A DNA stretch of 64,000 nucleotides from Pseudorasbora parva (taxonomy: Eukaryota > Chordata > Actinopteri > Cypriniformes > Gobionidae): the NCBI RefSeq assembly GCF_024679245.1, contig NC_090175.1, positions 50,796,232 to 50,860,231 of the forward strand, written 5' to 3'. Both the position numbers and the translations under genes were made by a program. Every line of letters starts with the position of its first letter. The stretch's first letter is position 1. The notes beneath the pieces were generated by a model that had not been told where the DNA came from, ran no database searches, and worked only from the letters and a program-made list of their open reading frames with translations. Below, one piece after another: positions 23,890-33,143 of this stretch.

Positions 23890-23897
23890 TATATTAG

Positions 23898-26096
23898 AGA
23901 TAGTATACTGCTTAGGCAAATTATTTTATATATTTATATTTTTTCATTTACATTGTGGAAATGTTATTGTTCACCATGTACTTGCATTTTATTTTGATTA
24001 ACTACACACACACACACACACGCGCAGTACCCTATCCACATGTAATATGACAATACATTTTAAAAATGCACAGAAACAGTTAGTACTAGTTTAGTACTTT
24101 TTTTTGTCTTATATGATATCTCATAGTATATATGATCTGTTATCTTATGTTTCTTTTGTTTCTCATTTTTACATTATTTACACATAATTGTTTGGGTATA
24201 TAATCATATCAATATTAGAAATAGCATTAACAATTAACCTAATTTTCTTCCATATACAGTTTAATAAAATGATTAGCTAGCTAACAACAACTTTGCTCCG
24301 TTTTCACCTCACTCTAGTCCAAACTAAATAATTTTAGACTATTTATTTTTGCTACACATTGATAACATAAATAAGCTGAAATACTGTACATAATTCAAAC
24401 TAATTCTTACTTTCCACTCTTGTTAAATTGGGTAAACAGCACACTTGTGTTCTCATTTTTGAGGTGTTCTGAGTAAATGATTAATCTGATTTGTTCAGTT
24501 CAGTGTTGGACAGATCATTTCTTATTACTGTTGTTAAAATGATTCGGTTTAAATGAGTCATTCGGTTGTGAATCAGACATTAGCATACGCGTTGTGCGTG
24601 AATCCCGGCTGTTAGAACATTGCGGAAGATTTGTCACATCGAAAACACATCATAACTGGATAGAACTTGTTTTCCATTTATTTAAAGTATAATTTATGTC
24701 AGCTGTTTAGCTGGTCAGAGAAGATCAACTTTTTTGAGCATCATTCACACCCAGCGGTAATTCAAGGGGGAAAAAAATGTCAGAATGCGCAACATTCAAC
24801 ATGGATTCGGTCTTCCGAACTTCCGAACCAGATTCATAGGATCATAGGCTCATCTTAGTACTAGAGCACTTATGCACATGCACTCTTCAAAACAGCACTT
24901 CAAATATCTTGACAAATTAAATACATAAATGGTGTTTGTATATATTCAAATTAAAATATATAGATTGTATTGAATGTCCACCTGCATATTTTGCACAAGA
25001 AAAGGATTTATGAAGTCCACGTTATGCAAACAAGAAACTATGTTTCTAACCACAGGTCGAGAGCTGTCGTTCCAGCCACACAACTCTACAATGCTGTTGC
25101 AAATGTTTGTTAAATCGAAAAAGACTCTTTTTGAACTATACTGATAGCAACGGAACTTGCAACACTTTCAGGAAACACACCCCAAGTGTCCCTCCTTTAC
25201 TAAATGTAATAACAATTACAATAAAAAAGTACATACACTAAGTGTTGGACATTGCTAGTGGAAAGAAATTATATAAAGAGGGTAAAAAGTGTTTTATAAG
25301 TTGTTTTTTAAAAGTCTAGAGGGTTAAAAGCACCCACAGTTGAAGAAACACCCTATCCGCTTACACTTCATTAAAGGATGATTTTTCGTTGTGTCACGAG
25401 TCTCTGTGCAACATCCCCTCAAGTCCTGATAAAAGTGACAAAGTGTTGCACCGAAGTTTAATCCACCATAAACCATTTCCAAAGGTCCTTTCGAATGGCA
25501 TCTTGAATCACAGAAGATTAGATCAATGGAAAAAAGTATTGCATCTCAGATCTGGAATTGAATATCAACTGGTTATGATGCAATAAATGGCATCTGTGTC
25601 ATAAAAGTAATAATTGACTGTCTAACCTGTGAGTGGGAACAGTGTGACACTACACCGCTCATCCTTCTCTCTGTGTTCATCAAAATGACACATGGCCCGC
25701 AGCAGCCATGCAGGCCTTTGTAACAGTAACAGATGCTGGAGAAAGTCCCGTCACAAACACATCATAGGGCTGATAACCTCTTTTTTTGAAGACACAGTTA
25801 TGACGTGGTGTTTTGCACATTTGCAACTGAAGCGTGGCTCAAAATAATACAGAGGTCGAAAGAATATACTTCACCTAAAAATGAAAAAGATTTACTTTTT
25901 CAAAGTCATTATTTACTCACCCAAACAAAAACAACAATGACCATGGCTGCAATCTTCAGAGAGACAAACAACAAATGTTCATAACTGTAAAAAAAAAAAA
26001 AAAAAAAAAGTAGGGGTAGCACAGACTAGTCGACTAATCGACTATAATGCTCTGTCATGGTGCTTTAAGCTTGACTCAACTTTTATAACATATGTC
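23898..26096. other. No gene seen; repeat scraps
   Basis: AT-rich sequence with a short CA tract at 24003-24022 and an A-tract at 25990-26009. A piece at 25866-25930 (TTCACCTAAAAATGAAAAAG ... TTATTTACTCACCC) resembles the start of a very common fish MITE. The rest shows no supportable feature. Confidence 0.5.
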
Positions 26097-26105
26097 GTTC
26101 AACCC
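26097..26105. repeat. 9-bp target-site duplication, left copy
   Basis: GTTCAACCC directly precedes the long inverted repeat and recurs exactly at 33135-33143. The match is exactly 9 bp: the neighbouring bases differ on both sides. Confidence 0.93.
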
Positions 26106-26197
26106 AACACAGTCTCACCCCTACTCGTCAAATGTTGCCGAACGGTCAAGGGACCCTGACGTCAGCTGTTGACGCACAGGGTACCCCTAAATCGCCA

Positions 26198-26705
26198 TTT
26201 TTCGACGTACTGGGTAATCCACTGATTTCAATGAGAAACCTAGGACGTCATAAACAGACGTGTTTGGCATGTGAATGTTATCGTCATGATGGAATTTATT
26301 GGGTTATAATTTTTCCATTATGACATGTTGGAGTGTGATTCTCAATTTAATCAGCCAGCACAATTGTATTTACATTTATTTACGCTATGATGCACGGTTG
26401 AAACAGCAGTCAAAACCCCACCCCGCCCTAAACCTACCCATTTGCGTATTATATGATATAAAAACACAGACTGTAACAGACAACAGGCACACTTTATTGA
26501 AAAAGTCCAACTATTACGAGGCCAAACGATTGAATTGTGTGAAGAAAAGACCCAAAAGCAATCACCGTCTCTATCCGCGCCGCGCGCCGCGCCCCGGCGT
26601 CACACTGAAGACGCCACAGGTATTCCCCTCGGCGTCACGCGATGGACGAACTGGGAACCCAATTGCTTTCAGTGGGAAACCTTTGGCGTCAACATTAGAC
26701 GGCAA
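26198..26705. repeat. Paired subterminal repeats in the TIR
   Basis: Two diverged direct copies of about 57 bp lie at about 26198-26256 and 26647-26705. Each runs from GACGTACTGGG or GACGAACTGGG to a GAGAAACCT or GGGAAACCT block and a GGACGTC or TGGCGTC motif. A third relative lies at 62908-62990 in the second element. Spaced repeats inside TIRs are typical transposase-binding sites. That role is inferred. Confidence 0.6.
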
Positions 26706-27078
26706 TTCTATCGGAAGAAGTCTCATTCAGAACACATCGCGATGTTTGGCATCAGATCACGTGTGCCACATGTTGGTGAGTAGTCATACATATTATGTCC
26801 TAATATTTGATATAAAGTATTTTCTGCTTGTCGTTATCGATCATGTTCAGTCCCTGCATTGTATCTGTCATCATCTCCACTGAGGCTTTGCATTTCTTTG
26901 CTTTCTAAATAAACACACCTTGCTAATAGGGTGAACACTGTCACGTGACGTGCTATAGACCTTTAAACAGTTGTTAATATTTAATAATAATTACTAGTGT
27001 AGTTCCAACGTGGCATTTGTAGTAGAAGCACAATAAAAATAAAAAAAACAACACTTGCCATGCGTTTACCACAGTATT

Positions 27079-27178
27079 GGTAGTTTTAATGTGATATTTG
27101 TTGTAAATAAACAGTAACCACAACAATTGGTAGTTTTAATGTGATATTTGTTGTAAATAAACAGTAGCCACAACAATT
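27079..27178 (+). repeat. 50-bp tandem duplication in left TIR
   Basis: Two copies of a 50-bp unit beginning GGTAGTTTTAATGTGATATT, differing by one base. The same pair is mirrored in the right TIR at about 32062-32161, so the duplication predates or was copied between the TIRs. Confidence 0.93.
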
Positions 27179-27262
27179 ACCATGCTTTAAATGCATTTTA
27201 ATGTAAAATCCAAATATTGTTATTTAAATAGTATAGTATATCCAGAGCTGTATTTGTATATG

Positions 27263-27283
27263 AAGAGTTCAGATGCAAAAGCT
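27263..27283 (+). other. KSSDAKA-encoding motif, recurrent
   Basis: The sequence AGAGTTCAGATGCAAAAGC encodes KSSDAKA here and recurs on the minus strand at 44086-44130, where the open frame continues AFKSLCGLK. It sits in the part of the left TIR not shared with the right one. It could be a piece of an unrecognised transposon exon. Confidence 0.4.
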
Positions 27284-27490
27284 TCACAAAGCCACTTCGG
27301 TCACATGACATCAGATATTCAATTATTTTTTCTTATTATTAACGTCCCGTTTGCTACATTTTCAAACAAATTCATATGATATAGCTTGCTATTATATACT
27401 TTTAATAATGGGAATGCACACATATCTGTGAACTTATTACATAAATGTATTTAACATTTAATTATGCATCGTTTTTTACAGAAATAAATC

Positions 27491-27820
27491 CTACAGTTTT
27501 GTATAAACTGACAACATCATCATCATGTCCTGTTCTGGGCACATTGGGCAACATGTGTCCTCCAAATATTCGATCTGTGGCCACGTTTTCACATCGTCTC
27601 ATGGAACGCCGGCATTGAGGTCTTCGTGAAACATCGGTCTCATATCTTCCTTGGTTTTCCCTGTCTCGTGCGTCCTCCTGGTGGTGTCCACTTCATAAGT
27701 GTTTTTGGGTGTTGTTGTTTGGGCATACATGGGACATGTCCAGTGAAATGCACCCTTTGCTCTGTCACAGTGTCTCAAAGTCTTCACGTGGAGTCTGTGG
27801 AGTCTTATATGCAGAACCAA
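27491..27820 (-). pseudogene. Terminal coding segment of the 7-kb element, one in-frame stop
   Basis: The minus frame runs from about 27820 through residues HCDRAKGAFHWTCPMYAQTT to DLNAGVP, meets TGA at 27599-27601, then continues open through DDVKTWPQIEYLEDTCCPMC to a TAG at 27491-27493. The stop sits in CCATGAGACG, where a CGA-to-TGA change at a CpG would explain it. Cys and His spacing (HC...FHWTC, CCPMC) hints at a metal-binding fold but matches no family I can name. The end lies only 10 bp inside the left TIR boundary. An unspliced or spliced upstream part is unresolved. Confidence 0.45.
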
Positions 27821-28679
27821 TATTCATAAACTGTTCTTGATGTCTGCCTATGCCTTTATCATCAGGAGTTTTAGTGAAGGACATATCTATTGTCATCCAC
27901 TAGTTCTAGTCATGCATTGACTTCATGATGCTATAGTCCAATGTATATTTCTGCATTTGTTTGTTTGTTTGAACAAATGAAGATAGTGAGAGTTAATACC
28001 TTTTGAAATCAATAATTATTCATTAAAACTTTTATTACAATGGTCACTAAAGTACATGTCCACCATAACTACCTCTATCATTATTTCACTACCTATCATT
28101 ATATCACTACCTTATTAATGTAACCGTAACATGAATGTACTTTATAGAAGTATTTTCTTACTGAAAATGGTTAACATTTACAATAATCATCAACTATTTT
28201 AATTGACATTTAATTTAGTTACAATAAAAGTGAACAATAATCGCAAATATATAGTATTAAAGTTTAGAATGTAAAATGTTATTTTTTGCCTATATATATA
28301 TATATATATGGGCACTACATTTGTATTTAAACTCTCGGACATTAAATATTGGAATATGCTTACAAAATTGTGTGCATTCATTGTGCTTTTGTTATATTTT
28401 GTTTTAATTCCAAGAGTTCAGATTATAAAGGATGGTTTAAAGAAGTTTATGCTTGTAGACCATTGCATAGAAAAAGGATTCTCTTTCAAATATATTTATT
28501 ATGCATCAGTTTAACCAAACGAAGACTTTCGTTTTAAAATGTGACTTTTATTATTTAATTAGAATAAATAAATATTTAGCAGCCTAAATATTAAATCTTT
28601 AAGGAATCTACCCCTTCAGTTGAACCGGATGAGATGTGATATAATTAGTAAGTAAGTAAGTGTGACGCCTCTGTTCAGC

Positions 28680-28757
28680 TGGGTTGTCATTGGCTGTGAC
28701 TTTATCGCAGAATTTTATCGCGCTGTGATTGGACTATCTGTTTTAACCCATATAAAA
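28680..28757 (+). promoter_or_regulatory. Promoter-like cluster (CCAAT and TATA)
   Basis: Two ATTGG boxes (GTCATTGGCTG and GTGATTGGAC) precede TATAAAACGGCG at about 28751, a spacing seen in polymerase II promoters. It points along plus, opposite to the open segments around it, so its target is unclear. Called from motifs only. Confidence 0.3.
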
Positions 28758-28978
28758 CGGCGTTTCATGTTACAAAGTATGTTTTGGTGTTATTATGTCA
28801 GTAATACGTTAAGCTAGCTATGTTGTGAGAAATGACTCCTTTACTGAGAACACAACCCTAACCCTAAGCATTTCTGCACACTTCTATGAACTACAGCGCC
28901 ATGTTTCCCATTGCATTAATACAATGACAGATATATGGGTAATGTAGTTTAAAAGGTTTCATAATGAAACAATAAATG

Positions 28979-29302
28979 TTAAGTAAATAACATATTTAAT
29001 GGACAACTGGATATTAAAATATGTTCATTGTGCAAACCTTTATGAAATATGAGGGCCAAGCTGAAATTGTATATTTTACTGTGAGCACTTTTAAAAAAAC
29101 CTTTATGGCAGCTTTCCATATATGTCTGAAAACTGTGGCCAACATTATTTAGTAAACATTGCATATGCAGTTGTCCTGCCAATTTTCTCTGTGATACGCT
29201 AACCAGACTTTGAGTTAAAGCCATTTGAAATATGCTTTTTATTTTGCTCTTCAATGGGCCACTACTGGGTCCCTGGAGGTGTAAGGGCTGTACAACATAC
29301 AC
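28979..29302 (-). other. Open segment within the 7-kb element, unrecognised
   Basis: A 107-codon minus frame (MYVVQPLHLQGPSSGPLKSK onward, with a Leu/Ser-rich middle and HMQCLLNNVGHSF) contains no known motif. It has the same orientation as the other candidate coding segments. It may be a decayed exon or chance. Confidence 0.25.
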
Positions 29303-30303
29303 AGATCTATTCTCCTCATCACGGACAACAAACTTTGAGTCACATTTAAATATCAGAGTATTTTGTCTTTTCTATTCTAACGTCATGCTTGTATTAGGTT
29401 TTGATATTGTAAGACCATCTGATGAAATACAGAAATATTTGAAAGAAATGTTGTAAAATAATAATTATTAAGTTTTATTTTATTTTATGGATAAACACTA
29501 ATAAATATAATGGATGAACCTGCAACAACTTGCCATTATCCACTTTCCAGAGTAAACAAAAACTATTTATATTATTTACACTTCATTATTACTATTAAAT
29601 ATAGGACCATGCACCATTAAGTAATAATAACATGAGACATTATCACAATTTCATCTACACCCTCTTCACGTACCTGGCATCGAAAATGTGCATGCTTTAA
29701 TTTTTATTGCAGTAGTAGATGTACCAGAATGATCAACATGGATCATCTTCAGTTAAGCTTGAAGTGTTTGTAATCCTTCCCTTTATTTCACTGAAAACTG
29801 ACATACTTGTCACAGCATGCAAGTATATACAACTTTTTGGAGCATTGTACCAAATATAATATAACCAGATAAAAAATGTTTACTTCTCAAGTAAAATATT
29901 CTTGGTAATTAATTAGATAACCTAAATAAACTGGTTGAATGTGTATTTACTGTACCACACACCATACACAATACTCACCATACTTTATCACTCAACACTT
30001 TATTGGAGGATACAGTATACAGTTGATATAGTAGAATAAAGTCAAATAAGATTCAAGATAAATAAAAATGGGTTTTAAAAAACACATTACCATCATATTA
30101 ATCATTCACAGCTGCTGAAGCCACACAAATGAGTGCCACATAATCCCATCCAGTCAACTATGATACAGAAAACAGATTTGATATAGTGTTGGAAAATAAT
30201 GATTCATTATTACAACTAGACTGGTTTCTGTCTCTTCCCTCTATCATGTTCCTGTTCTTCTTCTTCTTCTAAACAGTTCGCCCACTTGTACCCTACAGTA
30301 TAA

Positions 30304-30389
30304 TCAATGTACAGATGATGTGATCACTGATGTTGTGTCGCCTTTTCTCAACCAGAGGAAGAAGTCGTATAATCCGGCGTTCTCCAGTC
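30304..30389 (-). CDS. Candidate last exon of the first gene in the 7-kb element
   Basis: After a minus-strand acceptor (TTTTAGACCAG, exon from 30389), the frame reads LENAGLYDFFLWLRKGDTTS and ends at TGA (30304-30306). Joining to the donor at 31117 keeps frame only if the CAG five bases after TTTTAG is used. With TTTTAG itself another frame would be read. An AATAAA lies about 300 bp downstream on minus (near 30000). The function is unknown. The aromatic stretch GLYDFFLWLRKG looks like real protein rather than noise. Confidence 0.45.
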
Positions 30390-31116
30390 CTGGTCTAAAA
30401 GTAAAACAACAAACACAATTCAGTTTAAGTTTAATGTACAGTCAGGTTAACCTATGTTCTTCAGTAAACTCTCCACCTCAAAATGGGCAGAAATGCCAAT
30501 TCCTGATTTAAATTTACAAAGCAGCAGTCAGTACATAAAATAATATACACATTGAAGCATTATGTATAATATTGCAGCCCATAATATTAGCCAAGTACTG
30601 AACAAAAACTAATTTACCCATATCAACAGCAACCTTTTAAACAGTAGATTTAGTTCTTTTAGAAAGAACTAACCAGATATTTCACATAATTCAAAGAACA
30701 TTTACTATTTGATTCCTAATATGTCCCAACTCATTATCTTCTAAAGCTACCCAGAACCATCCATGGCCTACAAAACAATGGAGAAATACATGGAGTTTAT
30801 AACAACTAAATGCTTTTTCCCACACTTGTCTGCTTTTATCTAAGACAAACAGACAGTGCAGTTTTTAAGAACTGAAGGCCAAAAGTGTAATAATAATTGT
30901 ATCAAAAAGGGAAAACAAATATTTACCATTTTAAATAAATCCAAGATACAGAACCTAATTTGCTTATTTTAGGAGTTATTAAAAGGTTTATACATAAATA
31001 ATGGTACGTATTTTATCAGAGTAGAAAGAATGATCACTGTTGAAATGAATAGTCCTGAGAGATCAACATCAAATGTTGTACTACATATTACAGCATCGCT
31101 TCAATACAAGACATAC

Positions 31117-31238
31117 CAATGGACTTGCGCACTTTTCTGTCTTCTTCGGGCACAAGATGTCCATCTTCCTTCCTCACCCTAAACAAATGACTTATTTTCT
31201 TAGCTTGCTTCGATATAAGGTCTGGTCTTTCTTCTCTT
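31117..31238 (-). CDS. Candidate internal exon in the 7-kb element
   Basis: The minus-strand segment lies between TTGTTTTACAG and CATTGGTATGT, both good splice signals. It encodes a very basic, charged run (RPDLISKQAKKISHLFRVRK, then DGHLVPEEDRKVRKSIG). Such composition suits a DNA-binding or linker helix. The acceptor that joins the upstream exon in frame is five bases after the canonical AG, so exact borders are uncertain. No named domain recognised. Confidence 0.5.
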
Positions 31239-31414
31239 CTGTAAAACAAGAAAGTCTCACTTACTCTGTGCAAATACTATTGTTTTTAAAACATATAAAT
31301 TAAGACAGTTACAATAAAGTTAATTTACCATAAGGTGAGCATTTGATGAGTATATATACTAAAAACTGTATATACTTTAGTATATATACTGATACTGATA
31401 ATATTCAACTTTAC

Positions 31415-31513
31415 CTGTGAAGGGCTGATTACGGCAAGATTCACTGAGAATCACTAGAAGCTCTTGTGAGGGTTGACTCTTAAAAGAGCTGTTGAGTTTG
31501 ATATTGTAGAGAT
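31415..31513 (-). CDS. Candidate internal exon in the 7-kb element
   Basis: Flanked on minus by an acceptor (TTTGTTTAAAAG) and a perfect donor (CACAGGTAAAG). Only one of its three frames is open, giving LYNIKLNSSFKSQPSQELLV then ILSESCRNQPFT. The donor leaves one base, joining to the 31117-31238 segment. A 99-nt open exon with both splice sites is modest evidence. It is strengthened by neighbours in the same orientation. Confidence 0.45.
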
Positions 31514-31627
31514 CTTTTAAACAAAAATAAATAAATAAAAGTAATCTGCAAGTAATCCTGCAAGACAGAAAGAGGAAATTGTATTACATTGCATGCAAGT
31601 TGTGAGTTCATACATAACTGTTTCTTG

Positions 31628-33134
31628 CTGTAAAAAACGTTGCATAATTAAATGTTAAATACATTTATGTAATAAGTTCACAGATATGTGTGCATTCCCA
31701 TTATTTAAAGTATGTAATAGCAAGCTAGATCATAAGAATTTGTTTGAAAATGTAGATAACTCACTTGATTTTGTGATCACATAAATTATTTACATGCAAA
31801 CGGGACGTTATAAACAGTGCAACTGATCTGATTACAAATATTTGCTGTTGCAGCTTTCGGTTTTCTCCGTTACTTCGCCACAAACAAGAATGGGTTGACT
31901 GAGTCCGAGAGGCCCTTTTGGTCTTTTCAAAAAAGGTAAAAAAAAAAAAGAAAAAAAAGAAAGAGAGACAAAAGTCATAATATATAATATATAGCATTGT
32001 AAAGTATACTATTTAAATAACAATATTTGTTTTTTACATTAAAATGCATTTAAAGCATGGTAATTGTTGTGGCTACTGTTTATTTACAACAAATATCACA
32101 TTAAAACTACCAATTGTTGTGGTTACTGTTTATTTACAACAAATATCACATTAAAACTACCAATACTGTGGTAAACGCATGGCAAGTGTTGTTTTTTTTA
32201 TTTTTATTGTGCTTCTACTACAAATGCCACGTTGGAACTACACTAGTAATTATTATTAAATATTAACAACTGTTTAAAGGTCTATAGCACGTCACGTGAC
32301 AGTGTTCACCCTATTAGCAAGGTGTGTTTATTTAGAAAGCAAAGAAATGCAAAGCCTCAGTGGAGATGATGACAGATACAATGCAGTGACTGAACATGAT
32401 CGATAACGACAAGCAGAAAATACTTTATATCAAATATTAGGACATAATATGTATAACTACTTACCAACATGTGGCACACGTGATCTGATGCCAAACATCG
32501 CGATGTGTTCTGAATGAGACTTCTTCCGATAGAATTGCCGTCTATTGTTGACGCCAAAGGTTTCCCACTGAAAGCAATTGGGTTCCCAGTTCGTCCATCG
32601 CGTGACGCCGAGGGGAATACCTGTGGCGTCTTCAGTGTGACGCCGGGGCGCGGCGCGCGGCGCGGATAGAGACGGTGATTGCTTTTGGGTCTTTTCTTCA
32701 CACAATTCAATCGTTTGGCCTCGTAATAGTTGGACTTTTTCAATAAAGTGTGCCTGTTGTCTGTTACAGTCTGTGTTTTTATATCATATAATACGCAAAT
32801 GGGTAGGTTTAGGGCGGGGTGGGGTTTTGACTGCTGTTTCAACCGTGCATCATAGCGTAAATAAATGTAAATACAATTGTGCTGGCTGATTAAATTGAGA
32901 ATCACACTCCAACATGTCATAATGGAAAAATTATAACCCAATAAATTCCATCATGACGATAACATTCACATGCCAAACACGTCTGTTTATGACGTCCTAG
33001 GTTTCTCATTGAAATCAGTGGATTACCCAGTACGTCGAAAAATGGCGATTTAGGGATACCCTGTGCGTCAACAGCTGACGTCAGGGTCCCTTGACCGTTC
33101 GGCAACATTTGACGAGTAGGGGTGAGACTGTGTT
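31628..33134 (-). repeat. Right terminal inverted repeat
   Basis: Inverse partner of 26106-27481. It ends GAGACTGTGTT and is followed directly by the GTTCAACCC duplication (33135-33143). The inner limit on minus is CGTTTTTTACAG, which reads as a splice acceptor. The outer 1.13 kb shows only scattered single-base differences from the left copy (for example near 33056, 32547, 32459 and 32386). Confidence 0.9.
31761..31997 (-). other. Candidate first exon region at the right TIR
   Basis: The minus frame passes through a T-rich tract to TKRASRTQSTHSCLWRSNGE and ends at a donor-like CAAGTGAGTT near 31757-31761. It lies within the right TIR, and about 41 bp including this donor are missing from the left TIR. 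This would let only the right TIR drive a spliced transcript. The start codon is not established. Confidence 0.3.
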
Positions 33135-33143
33135 GTTCAACCC

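Larger units (their letters stand above)
26106..27481 (+). repeat. Left terminal inverted repeat
   Basis: Pairs with 31628-33134. The outer part (to about 27236) is nearly identical. A block at about 27237-27333 differs from the other side, and near 27353 the left copy lacks about 41 bp present on the right. Homology resumes to 27481 and ends at TTTTTTACAG. It includes a palindromic GC-rich patch (CGCGCCGCGCGCCGCGCC near 26577), CGTCA-type motifs and a duplicated 50-bp unit. The 194-codon frame at 26299-26883 occurs in both TIRs but uses no ATG start and has no known domain. Confidence 0.9.
26106..33134 (-). mobile_element. 7.0-kb DNA transposon with about 1.4-kb TIRs, family unknown
   Basis: Two inverted repeats of about 1.4-1.5 kb starting AACACAGTCTCACCCC face each other around about 4.1 kb of unique sequence. 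They are flanked by an exact 9-bp duplication, GTTCAACCC. The outer 1.13 kb of the two repeats differs at only a handful of positions, implying recent insertion or homogenisation. Open segments in the interior run on the minus strand, several with good splice signals. The last one stops at 27491, ten bases inside the left repeat, as if genes fill the interior. A 9-bp TSD with long TIRs is known for Mutator-like (MuDR, Rehavkus) and sometimes Merlin elements, but I see no diagnostic transposase motif. Polinton (6-bp TSD), hAT (8) and Harbinger (3) do not fit. Confidence 0.88.

Noticed and set aside
26299..26883. 194-codon frame repeated almost identically in inverse at 32357-32941
   Set aside because: Identity follows from both copies lying in the TIRs. 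The frame opens at a TTG, has no known domain, and the old family copy at 62840 does not preserve it, so it is not called a gene.
28855..28869. Telomere-like AACCCTAACCCTAA
   Set aside because: Only two units; expected by chance or as a small scar, and no longer interstitial telomeric array is present.
26106..33134. Polinton/Maverick because of long TIRs
   Set aside because: TSD is 9 bp rather than 6, the element is about 7 kb rather than 15-20 kb, and no polymerase, integrase or packaging ATPase is seen.
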